A stretch of 64,000 nucleotides of DNA from UBA1268 sp002694955 (GTDB taxonomy: Bacteria; Planctomycetota; Planctomycetia; Pirellulales; UBA1268), in assembly GCA_028066355.1 (NCBI GenBank), contig JALCBP010000002.1:1-64000 (forward strand), given 5' to 3'. Positions within the stretch are counted from its first letter, which is position 1; each line of letters starts with the position of its first letter. This document shows, piece after piece, positions 54,504 to 63,286 of the stretch. The translations under genes and the position numbers were made by a program. The notes under the pieces were generated by a model. That model worked only from the letters and a program-made list of their open reading frames with translations. It ran no database searches and was not told the DNA's origin.

Positions 54504-54784
54504 TTTTTAATTCCTTCCTTCTTCATTCGTTACTCCTGAAACGCTTGGCACCAGTTTTTACTGACGATGCTAGAATTCGCTATGGAGTCATTCACTTCAA
54601 TTCTTAAATCTCTTTCACTCAAATTATGAACACGACACACCCGACACAACGACCTTAGATGCGAGAGTCGTACTTCTATCGCAACAGAATAGAGAGAACC
54701 AAGCCCAATAAAGCGGTTAATTTCTTTTTAAATCCTCCAAAAGCATTAGCAAAAAAGCTGATAGCCATGGCGGACCGCTTAAGA

Positions 54785-55054
54785 CTATTTTCGAATACCA
54801 AGGCTTCGAATAATATCGAGATATCGCTGGGGAGCGACACGCTTGAGGTAATCAAGTAGTCGTCTACGCCGACTGACCATTAACAAGAGTCCTCGACGAC
54901 TTGCAAAGTCTTTCGAATGCTTCTTGAAATGCTCAGTCAAATGAGTAATCCGAGCAGTAAGCAGAGCAATCTGCACCTCCGCAGAGCCTGTATCTTCCTG
55001 CCCACGACGATGGGCACCTATAAGTTCTTGTTTGCGTTCCTTAGTCAGCGTCAT
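54785..55054 (-). CDS. rpsO: 30S ribosomal protein S15
   Basis: An 89-residue S15: KERKQELIGAHRRGQEDTGS, AEVQIALLTARITHLTEHFK, SRRGLLLMVSRRRRLLDYLK and the end YLDIIRSLGIRK. S15 binds the central domain of 16S rRNA early in assembly. It is 281 bases upstream of pnp; the gap holds no clear terminator, so they may be one transcript as in enterobacteria. No leader regulation site was looked for with certainty. Confidence 0.97.
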   Translation of the reverse strand: MTLTKERKQELIGAHRRGQEDTGSAEVQIALLTARITHLTEHFKKHSKDFASRRGLLLMVSRRRRLLDYLKRVAPQRYLDIIRSLGIRK

Positions 55055-55177
55055 CTTCGTTATTCGCCCTCCATGGGCGATCAGTAGGTTGTTTTCTCTA
55101 TTACTGTTTCCGCCAAGATTCTACCTTTGGCAGGTAAAAATGCAACAAGAGTCCTACGGCCAGCCGCATAACCGCAG

Positions 55178-56239
55178 CTACGCACCTTCAACGGCGGTCG
55201 CTCCCCTTTTGACCGCAGTCGTCTGACCGGCCCCACGGGGTGTGTGAACGACGTTCCATACGAGGCCCAACCGCTCCATCGCAAGAATAACCCAGTAGGT
55301 CATATCAACTTCCCACCACTTATGGCCGTGCTTGGCCATTCGCTGAAATGCGTGATGATTGTTATGCCATCCTTCCCCAAAAGCAAGAAGACCAACCCAC
55401 CAAAGATTTCGTGAGTCATCAGTCGTCTCGTAGTTCCTGTAACCCCAGATGTGTGTAGCAGAGTTCACAAACCACGTTACGTGAAAGACGTAGACCATTC
55501 GAACAGCGAGACCCCAAAGCAACCATGAAATTCCAATGTCGCGGCCATACAGGGCCCACCCACCTGCAAGCAATCCACCGCCAATTACAAAATGCCACAG
55601 CAAAAACGTTTTGTGAAAAAATAGAACGCCGGCATCTTTGGCTAAATCAGGTGCCCAACGTTTAACGTGAGCATCAATCTCAGCAGTTGTATGCCGAGGA
55701 AAAAGCCACAACATGTGGCTCCAGAGACCTCCATCTCGGGGGCTGTGTGGATCACCCTCTTGGTCACTGAATGCGTGATGCTTACGGTGATTCGCTACCC
55801 AAACAATGGCCGAACCCTCACCAGAAATTCCACCCACAAAGGCGAAGAACCATCGCACAGGCTTTGATGTGACAAAACTTCCGTGAGTGAGTAACCGATG
55901 ATAACCAAGGGTGACACCGAGGCACCCAGTCACCCAGCATAGAAAAAGACAAATAGCTAGACCGGACCAGGAAAAATAAAATGGGGCAGCCAAGGCTGCA
56001 ACATGCATTCCGGCTATCCAAAGCAGAGTCGGCCAATCAATTCCATTCCTTCCCGCTGCTTTTCCATCTGATCGGGGCTCAAAGGATGAACTGTCTGAAT
56101 TTGCATCTGTTGTTATCTGTTGAGAATCAGGCCCATGAATCGCGCTGCGACCAAACTGACACGATTCATCTTCAAGAAGATTATTTGGGGCCTGTGCCTG
56201 ATCAGACGAAGAGGACGGCGGAAGAGTACTGGTGGCCAT
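55178..56239 (-). CDS. Acyl-CoA / fatty-acid delta-9-type desaturase
   Basis: A 353-residue membrane desaturase. The three histidine boxes that bind the di-iron centre are HRLLTH in LGYHRLLTHGSFVTSKPVR, HRKHH in VANHRKHHAFSDQEGDP and HNNHH in EGWHNNHHAFQRMAKHG. Four membrane segments surround them. The family introduces a cis double bond into an acyl chain with oxygen and an electron donor, adjusting membrane fluidity. The first 75 residues are polar and unlikely to be structured. It lies upstream of rpsO by 123 bases and is separated from the next gene by 178 bases. Confidence 0.9.
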   Translation of the reverse strand: MATSTLPPSSSSDQAQAPNNLLEDESCQFGRSAIHGPDSQQITTDANSDSSSFEPRSDGKAAGRNGIDWPTLLWIAGMHVAALAAPFYFSWSGLAICLFLCWVTGCLGVTLGYHRLLTHGSFVTSKPVRWFFAFVGGISGEGSAIVWVANHRKHHAFSDQEGDPHSPRDGGLWSHMLWLFPRHTTAEIDAHVKRWAPDLAKDAGVLFFHKTFLLWHFVIGGGLLAGGWALYGRDIGISWLLWGLAVRMVYVFHVTWFVNSATHIWGYRNYETTDDSRNLWWVGLLAFGEGWHNNHHAFQRMAKHGHKWWEVDMTYWVILAMERLGLVWNVVHTPRGAGQTTAVKRGATAVEGA

Positions 56240-56417
56240 AGAAATTCCTGATTTTCGGTGAATCTAGCTTTTGATAATGGCGGTCACTAACTGAGTATAT
56301 TCTTATCAGATACTCGGATCTGGCTATCTCAATCCGTCGAAGACCCGTTGAAGAAATGTCAAAACTAGGTCAAAACAGCTTTAAACTACCTTTTTCAACC
56401 GTTTTTCACGCAGGATT

Positions 56418-57650
56418 TTACTGGAGGACACCAGTTCTCGGCAAAACAGAAAGAAGCCAGCCGGTTACGTCTGTCTCTGGAACAGCCGCTGGCGTTGTCC
56501 CGGAAAGAAGCCAAGCTACTCGATCAAGTGTTGCAGTTTGGGTTGGCTCAAGAATGACTGGCGATCCCCGAGATTCTAGCAAGCAACCAGATCTCCCGGG
56601 TAAAGCACTCAAGTGCAGGCCTTTCGAATCAACCACTAGACCAAAACCGAGACGTTCAAATGATCGCACACGGCTCCCGCTGAGTTGGTGGTAGGCGTCT
56701 TCGACTCGGCATCCGAGTATCGTAACAAGGCGGTCTATCCAGACTTGTTCGATTTCTCCTTGGTCAGCAACACACACGCAGTCACACAATGCAATTCGCT
56801 GATCTGACCAAACAAATCGGTTTAACTTGATTTCTGCATCACCTTGCATATGTGAAGGCAATAATAATGTCATTGCATCCAGGTCAACTTGTTTGATTCC
56901 TCCAACGCATTCTGCAGTCCAAGCACCGTCTCTATTCGAGATGTGAGCATGACCGGTAAACGTGGCGTTTTCTCCGAACGGCCATTGCGAAGCACCGCAC
57001 TCGCCCAGTGCAACATTTACGAAAGGAACCGGTACCGGATCAGATACATTCACTTCGAATTCAGTTATATAACCCGTTGCATGTCCTTCTGTTTTTCCGT
57101 CATGCGGTGTCCGCACGATTCGCACTTCATCTTGACCATTGTCTCTTTGAAAGAAGCGAATAGCCCGTCCTGATCCAGTAGACACACATTCAATACGAAG
57201 TGGCGATATGTTACCTACCTCCTCTGGATTTATCTTTCCCCAAGAGAAATCCTCAATATCAATTACACAGTTCTTGTTGAATTGAACAGGCTCGGCAAGC
57301 CATCGCTTGACTAGACCAACAATAAGCCTGGCTGTATCTTCCCCTGAAACGAGACTATCAACTGTGACCCGAACCTCATCTTTAGAAGTAACAACAAACA
57401 CATCATCAAAAGACTGCTCTGCAATTGTTACTCCCGAGAGTTTCAAACACCCAGGTTGAGGGTGAGTCAAACTTTCAATGCGCACTCGACTGCCAAGTAA
57501 CTTTGAGGCATTTTCGGCAATGTGTTCTCGATGTGCTTTTGATTGACAAATGACTGCCCAATAGGAAAGGCACATTGTTGGCACGACACATAGCAGAAAA
57601 AACGCTGACCTAACTCGCCAAATCTTTACAGCTGACTGTGCTACGAACAT
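56418..57650 (-). CDS. Membrane-anchored protein of unknown function, AsmA-like N-terminus
   Basis: A 410-residue protein I do not recognise. An N-terminal membrane helix (SAFFLLCVVPTMCLSYWAVI) is followed by a region whose pattern, LLGSRVRIESLTHPQPGCLK, then LSGVTIAEQ, resembles the start of AsmA/TamB-type envelope proteins. The rest is predicted mainly beta. No catalytic motif is seen. The gene lies on the same strand 38 bases after aroC, so the two are likely co-transcribed. A role in envelope lipid traffic is only suggested by the N-terminal likeness. Confidence 0.6.
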   Translation of the reverse strand: MFVAQSAVKIWRVRSAFFLLCVVPTMCLSYWAVICQSKAHREHIAENASKLLGSRVRIESLTHPQPGCLKLSGVTIAEQSFDDVFVVTSKDEVRVTVDSLVSGEDTARLIVGLVKRWLAEPVQFNKNCVIDIEDFSWGKINPEEVGNISPLRIECVSTGSGRAIRFFQRDNGQDEVRIVRTPHDGKTEGHATGYITEFEVNVSDPVPVPFVNVALGECGASQWPFGENATFTGHAHISNRDGAWTAECVGGIKQVDLDAMTLLLPSHMQGDAEIKLNRFVWSDQRIALCDCVCVADQGEIEQVWIDRLVTILGCRVEDAYHQLSGSRVRSFERLGFGLVVDSKGLHLSALPGRSGCLLESRGSPVILEPTQTATLDRVAWLLSGTTPAAVPETDVTGWLLSVLPRTGVLQ

Positions 57651-57688
57651 CCTTGTTCACTCCCAACTTATACATCTGGGTCCAGCAT

Positions 57689-58828
57689 CTATCGACTCGT
57701 CACCAGTTTTTGGTAGAGCTCCCAGCGGGCACGCATTTCTTCGATACTATCGCCCCCAAACTTATCAACTAATGCCGCTGCTACTGAAAACGCCACAACA
57801 TTTTCAACAATCACGCTACAAGCACTGACCGCACATACATCACTCCGTTCATATGCTGCAGACTCGGGTTGCTTTGTTTTTAGATTTACTGAATCAAGGG
57901 GCTTCCGCAGAGTGCTAATCGGCTTCATCGCAGCGCGAATGACCAGAGGTTGCCCATTTGTGATTCCAGCCTCTAATCCCCCAGCATTATTTGTAGGACG
58001 AATAAACCCTGCCATCGGTTTCCCGCGTGCGCTTTCGTCATAATGAATCGGATCGTGCACCTCTGACCCAGGCCGTCGTGCTGTCTCAAATCCCATTCCT
58101 ATTTCAACGCCTTTTATGGCTTGTACCGCCATCACGGCTTGTGCTAACTGGCCATCGAGTTTGCGATCCCACTGGGTGTGAGTACCAAGACCAATTGGCA
58201 ATCCGTCAACACGAACTTCAACAATTCCTCCAAGGGTATCTCCGTCTTTCCCAACACGGTCAATAAGATCTTTTACATGATTATCTTGCTCCGGATGAAG
58301 TGAATAAATCTCGCTTGAGTTGCGAATTTCTCGTAACTCAGGAAGCGCGCCCTCACGACCACCAAGAACAACACCTCCCAACTCTGTTACCCAACCCGCG
58401 ACCTCAATGCCAAACAATGAAAGTAACTGGCGTGCAAGAGCACCCGCTGCGACTCGAACTGCTGTTTCCCGCGCACTTGCCCGCTCCAAAACAGGGCGTA
58501 CACCTCCAAGATGCTTTATCGCACCTGGCAAGTCAGCATGACCGGGACGAGGCCTCTCGATATCATCCATCTTCTCAATTTTCGCATCACGATTAATTAC
58601 CTGTAACGTGAGAGGGCTTCCAAGAGTCTTACCTTTCCAAAGGCCGGACAAAAAGGTGACCGTGTCTGTTTCTATTCGCTGCCGTCCGCCGCGACCGTAT
58701 CCTCCTTGGCGTCGTTGCAACTCACTGTCAATACTATCAGTGTTAACAACAAGTCCGGCAGGAAAACCGTCTACCAAAGCAGTTAAAGCCGGCCCATGGG
58801 ATTCACCGGCAGTCCAATATCGAAGCAT
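57689..58828 (-). CDS. aroC: Chorismate synthase
   Basis: A 379-residue enzyme that makes chorismate from 5-enolpyruvylshikimate 3-phosphate using reduced FMN. Signature sites are MLRYWTAGESHGPALTALVD at the start, GYGRGGRQRIETD, the central SARETAVRVAAGALARQLLS and RPTNNAGGLEAGITNGQPLV. The family start fixes the ATG at 58828. aroDE and aroK lie 10 kb away on the same strand, not in an operon with it. Confidence 0.95.
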   Translation of the reverse strand: MLRYWTAGESHGPALTALVDGFPAGLVVNTDSIDSELQRRQGGYGRGGRQRIETDTVTFLSGLWKGKTLGSPLTLQVINRDAKIEKMDDIERPRPGHADLPGAIKHLGGVRPVLERASARETAVRVAAGALARQLLSLFGIEVAGWVTELGGVVLGGREGALPELREIRNSSEIYSLHPEQDNHVKDLIDRVGKDGDTLGGIVEVRVDGLPIGLGTHTQWDRKLDGQLAQAVMAVQAIKGVEIGMGFETARRPGSEVHDPIHYDESARGKPMAGFIRPTNNAGGLEAGITNGQPLVIRAAMKPISTLRKPLDSVNLKTKQPESAAYERSDVCAVSACSVIVENVVAFSVAAALVDKFGGDSIEEMRARWELYQKLVTSR

Positions 58829-58975
58829 GAGGCAATCTGTAGTCTAGGGGTTTGTAAAACACTTCTAAGGAAACAGCAAATCAGGCATACACTTGAACAT
58901 TATGTCAGTTAAATCTGTTTCCTTGACCATAGTCTAATCACCAAATCCTTTTGACCATAGAGCGACATCCAGCGT

Positions 58976-59899
58976 CTAACAAGGCAGACTTCCTGTTAGT
59001 CTTTGACATACATCGAGATATCTTTGGCTCGTGCCATGCACTATTTCCGGCGGCAGAGGAGGGGGGGGACTCGTTCGGTCCCAACCCGAGGAAGCCAGCC
59101 AATCGCGTACAAATTGCTTATCAAAGGACTCAGGCACATTGCCTTTACATGTTAACTCAGCGGGCCAAAAACGAGAACTGTCTGGGGTGAGCACTTCATC
59201 AACTAACATCAATTGCCCATCGCGATCATGGCCCCATTCAAATTTGGTATCAGCAAGAACAATTCCCTTCTCAACTGCTAACTTTGTAGCTCTGTCATAT
59301 ACTGCAATGCTTTTTTCACGGAGTTCAAAGGCGAGTGACTTGCCCAATGCATCGGCCATTGTTTCAAAAGAAACATTTTCGTCGTGTCCTTCGGTTGCTT
59401 TGGTAGCAGGAGTAAAAATAGAGTTGGGCAGCCTATCACCCGCACGCAATTTAGGCGGAAGCGAAATACCGCAAACCGTACCAGACTGTTGATACTCCAG
59501 CAGGCCTGATCCCGCGAGCCACCCGCGCACCACACACTCAAAAGGAATAACATTAGCTGCCTTAACGAGCATCGAACGGCCACGAATCAACTCTCGATCA
59601 ATAGTTGACGGAAGGTCCATCTCATCAACATCTGTGGTAACCAGATGATGCGAAACAGGTGAAGAATGCTCCGACAACCAACCGAACCAGAAGTTGGAAA
59701 CGGCTGTCAACACCTTGCCTTTACCCGGTATCGGCGTCGGCAAAACCCAGTCAAAAGCACTCACTCGATCTGTACTCACAATAAGCATGTGAGGTTCATC
59801 TGATACGTTAAGCCGGTAACAGTCACGGACCTTCCCACGAACTGGTTCACCGATAGGCAAGTTCGTTTCTATAACAGGGGAATCATTGAATGATGTCAT
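58976..59899 (-). CDS. purC: SAICAR synthase
   Basis: A 307-residue enzyme of purine synthesis that joins CAIR and aspartate with ATP. It has the motifs GKVRDCYRLNVSDEPHMLIV, STDRVSAFDWVLPTPIPGKG, FECVVRGWLAGSGLLEYQQS, LADTKFEWGHDRDGQLMLVD and EVLTPDSSRFWP. This is the eukaryote-like long form common in planctomycetes and other bacteria. I take the ATG at 59899 (start MTSFNDSPVIETNLPIGEPV); a longer frame to 59959 has no start signal. It is 103 bases after dnaE2 on the same strand. Confidence 0.94.
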   Translation of the reverse strand: MTSFNDSPVIETNLPIGEPVRGKVRDCYRLNVSDEPHMLIVSTDRVSAFDWVLPTPIPGKGKVLTAVSNFWFGWLSEHSSPVSHHLVTTDVDEMDLPSTIDRELIRGRSMLVKAANVIPFECVVRGWLAGSGLLEYQQSGTVCGISLPPKLRAGDRLPNSIFTPATKATEGHDENVSFETMADALGKSLAFELREKSIAVYDRATKLAVEKGIVLADTKFEWGHDRDGQLMLVDEVLTPDSSRFWPAELTCKGNVPESFDKQFVRDWLASSGWDRTSPPPPLPPEIVHGTSQRYLDVCQRLTGSLPC

Positions 59900-60002
59900 G
59901 AACTTTTCTTCTTGTGGATTGGAAGCGGCGTGCAAGAAACTGTGACAATACCAAAACAAGAACCAGCAATGCTAAGGACACTTACGAACACCGAGATACA
60001 AC

Positions 60003-63000
60003 TTAACAAAAATCCCGTGACATCCTTGGTAGATCAGCAAGTGACAATTCATTCTCGTTACCTCCGCTCCAGGCTTCCAGCCGCTTTGCCAAAAGATGCA
60101 CAACTTTCCCGCGCCGTTGAACACGACCTTTAACCATTAACACCGACGCTTGCCTGTCTTTGAAATCACATCGCTGCCAGACTGCTTTCGGAACAACCAC
60201 GTTCACAATGTCTGTTTCATCCTCAAGCGTCAAAAAGATAAGGCCTTTCGCTGTCGCTGGACGCTGACGCGACAGCACAACACCAACAACCATGACCCTG
60301 CTACCTTCTGGACGAGAACAGGCACCTTTAGCAGTCAAGACGCCGCAATGCCTGAGATGCGAACGAATAAAATGCAGCGGGTGATTTTTAAGAGAAAGCC
60401 CTGATGCACGATAGTCAGACAATACTTCTTCAAGAGGCGAAGTCGTTGGCAAATCCGCCACCTCATCAAAACTACTTTCTGCTTTATCAAAACCATCATT
60501 AGACAAACCTTCAAACAAGGGCATACTCCCCGGTTCAGGCTTACGCTCCATTGAATTCCATATTGCCTGCCTTCGACACTTGGACAACGACTTTAAAGCC
60601 CCAGCACGAGCTAATGAAAGGACCTGACTCTGCGTCAACTGACACCGCTTCGTGAGATCATAAATACTCTTGAATCGACCTGCTCTCCTAGCCTCTTCAA
60701 TTTGATAACCACTTGTTTGACCAAGCCCATGAACTTGCTCTAGACCAAGTCGAAGAGCAGGCAAGGATCCATCAGAAGAATCAATACATGCATGCCATTC
60801 ACTGCTTTGGATACAAACAGGCAAAACAGTCACGCCATGCTCTTGGGCGTCACGAACAAGCTGGGCTGGGGCATAAAAACCCATTGGCTGGCTACCAAGC
60901 AGCGCAGCCGTAAATGCCGCCGGATAATGAAACTTAAGCCAGGCAGAGACATACACCAACAATGCAAAGCTAGCGGCGTGTGACTCTGGAAACCCATATT
61001 CACCAAAGCCTTTCAACTGCTGAAAGACTTGCTCTGCAAAAGTCAGTGAAAGCCCTCGTGATACCATTCCATCTACCAGCCGTTGATGAAATTCCTGAAT
61101 CACCCCGGTTCGGCGCCATGCCCCCATTGCTCGCCGTAGTTGGTCAGCCTCACCAGGAGTAAAGCCTGCAGCCACTACTGCAAGCCGCATTGCCTGCTCT
61201 TGAAACAAAGGTACACCAAGTGTTTTTTCAAGCACTTCTCGAATTGCCTGATTCGGATAACAGACAGATTCTTCTCCTTGACGTCGCCGAAGGTATGGGT
61301 GCACCATATCACCTTGTATTGGCCCCGGACGAACAATGGCTACTTCTATAACCAAGTCATAAAAACAGGATGGCTTCAAACGTGGCAACATGCTTCGCTG
61401 CGCACGACTCTCAATCTGAAATACCCCTACTGTATCTGCCTCTGAAATCATCTTGTAAACACGAGGATCTTCAGCTGGTACTGTTGCTAATGTGAGACAC
61501 GGGCCACCACCTTGCTTCACAAGATCAAATGCACGATGGATGGCCGAAAGCATTCCCAGCGAGAGACAGTCAACTTTTAATATTCCAATTTCATCAAGAT
61601 CGTTTTTGTCCCATTGGATGACTGTGCGACCGTCCATACTGGCCGGCTGGATTGGCACTAATTCACAGAGATCTCCTTGAGTTATTACCATACCCCCCAC
61701 ATGCTGCCCAAGATGGCGAGGAAAACTAATCAACTGATTCACAAGCACAACAAGCCTTTGACCTGACTCGCTATGTGGATCAATACCAGACTCAGACAAT
61801 CTTTCAGGTAACTGCTCTACACGATCACCTACATCAAGAATTCGTGCTAATTGATTGATTCGGTCGAGTGAGAAACCAAGAACTTTTGCCAAATCCCGAA
61901 CAGCCGATCGCAAGCGATAGCAGATCACTTCAGCAGTCATTGCTGAACGCATACGACCATAGGTTGTGTAAATATATTGCAGCACCTCTTCCCGGCGGTG
62001 ATGCTCAAAGTCAACGTCAATGTCAGGTGCCTCTTGCCGTTCACGGCTCACAAACCGTTCAAAAAGCACATTTGCCCGAGCAGGATCAACTGATGTAATA
62101 CCGAGGCAATAGCAAATAGCCGAATTGGCCGCAGACCCACGACCCTGACAAAGAATGCCGCGCCGACGAGCAAACCGAACCAAGTCAAATACGGTGAGGA
62201 AATATGCCTCATAGCCAAGTTCATGAACAAGCGACAGTTCATGCCTTAGAAGATCAGTCACTTTCTCAGGAACTCTATTGTCATAACGTTTTCGAGCACC
62301 TTTCCAGACCAAGTTGCTCAAATAATCTGCTGGCGACCAACCAGATGGCACAACTGCATGAGGATACTCGTACGAAATATCATCAAGTGAAAACGAACAA
62401 CGACTGGCGATCTCAAGCGTACGGTCTACCGCACCTGGTAGGACAGAAAAGCGTTTCGCAACATGATTAATGTCCTGTAGATGCCGCTCACCGTTTGACA
62501 GTAGCTTTCCCTGAATTGATTCAACCGTTTTGCCGTACCGAACTGCAGTAAGAGCATCATGCAGAGGTTGGCGATCACGACTGTGATAACGAACATCACC
62601 AGCAGCTACCAAAGGAATATGGGTTTCATAAGAAAGCCTTGCATAGCTCAAAAGACGTTCCTGGTCATCTCCTTCCATTGCAACTTCGGCTAACCCATAG
62701 AGCTGCTTACCAAGCCTATCCTGCCATGCACGAATCAAAGCAGCTCCTGATTCAACAGGGTCGAGTAACTGAGTTAACGGAATGCCTGCAAGCAAACCAT
62801 CCGCATGGGCAGCCACTTCGTCAGCAGTCAGACAACAACGAGGAGACCGACTTCGTAATTCACTTCCGTCGATTTGACCATCGTATTCCTTCGAACAACC
62901 CTGCTTCAAAAGCCCCGTTGTCAACAAACGACAGAGATTCTTATATCCCTTCTTATTTGCTACCCATAGAACAAGTGGCGCAGCATCTATTGGCTCAATA

Positions 63001-63209
63001 GCAGCACCTATTATCAGGTGGATGCCAGATTCTTTCGCTGCAGCGTGAGCTCGTACAACACCAGACAGACTTGCTCGGTCTGTTATTGCAAGTGACGTAT
63101 ACCCCAAAGCAGCTGCTTGCGAGACTAATTCCTCCGGGTGTGAGCCTCCCTGAAGAAATGAAAAATTTGTCGTACAGTGAAGTTCCGCATAACGTCTACG
63201 ACGCTGCAT
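60003..63209 (-). CDS. dnaE2: Error-prone DNA polymerase III alpha subunit DnaE2
   Basis: A 1068-residue C-family polymerase. An N-terminal PHP domain (HCTTNFSFLQGGSHPEELVS, AITDRASLSGVVRAH) is followed by the palm with catalytic aspartates in APDIDVDFEHHRREEVLQYI, then fingers and a C-terminal OB domain (RVMVVGVVLSRQRPATAKGL, MVKGRVQRRGKVVHLLAKRL). The length, near 1050-1080, and neighbourhood with imuB indicate DnaE2 rather than replicative DnaE1 (about 1160). DnaE2 with ImuA and ImuB performs SOS-induced mutagenic translesion synthesis. The gene is 77 bases after imuB on the same strand. Confidence 0.93.
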   Translation of the reverse strand: MQRRRRYAELHCTTNFSFLQGGSHPEELVSQAAALGYTSLAITDRASLSGVVRAHAAAKESGIHLIIGAAIEPIDAAPLVLWVANKKGYKNLCRLLTTGLLKQGCSKEYDGQIDGSELRSRSPRCCLTADEVAAHADGLLAGIPLTQLLDPVESGAALIRAWQDRLGKQLYGLAEVAMEGDDQERLLSYARLSYETHIPLVAAGDVRYHSRDRQPLHDALTAVRYGKTVESIQGKLLSNGERHLQDINHVAKRFSVLPGAVDRTLEIASRCSFSLDDISYEYPHAVVPSGWSPADYLSNLVWKGARKRYDNRVPEKVTDLLRHELSLVHELGYEAYFLTVFDLVRFARRRGILCQGRGSAANSAICYCLGITSVDPARANVLFERFVSRERQEAPDIDVDFEHHRREEVLQYIYTTYGRMRSAMTAEVICYRLRSAVRDLAKVLGFSLDRINQLARILDVGDRVEQLPERLSESGIDPHSESGQRLVVLVNQLISFPRHLGQHVGGMVITQGDLCELVPIQPASMDGRTVIQWDKNDLDEIGILKVDCLSLGMLSAIHRAFDLVKQGGGPCLTLATVPAEDPRVYKMISEADTVGVFQIESRAQRSMLPRLKPSCFYDLVIEVAIVRPGPIQGDMVHPYLRRRQGEESVCYPNQAIREVLEKTLGVPLFQEQAMRLAVVAAGFTPGEADQLRRAMGAWRRTGVIQEFHQRLVDGMVSRGLSLTFAEQVFQQLKGFGEYGFPESHAASFALLVYVSAWLKFHYPAAFTAALLGSQPMGFYAPAQLVRDAQEHGVTVLPVCIQSSEWHACIDSSDGSLPALRLGLEQVHGLGQTSGYQIEEARRAGRFKSIYDLTKRCQLTQSQVLSLARAGALKSLSKCRRQAIWNSMERKPEPGSMPLFEGLSNDGFDKAESSFDEVADLPTTSPLEEVLSDYRASGLSLKNHPLHFIRSHLRHCGVLTAKGACSRPEGSRVMVVGVVLSRQRPATAKGLIFLTLEDETDIVNVVVPKAVWQRCDFKDRQASVLMVKGRVQRRGKVVHLLAKRLEAWSGGNENELSLADLPRMSRDFC

Positions 63210-63286
63210 TTCATGACCTCTATCCGTGAATCAACAACTCTTTCCGCAAAACCACCAAAGCACTACAGAAAAACAACTCATTCACG

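Noticed and set aside
54659..54859. 66-codon plus-strand frame opposite the end of rpsO
   Set aside because: It is a reading-frame shadow of rpsO and its 3' region, with no features of its own.
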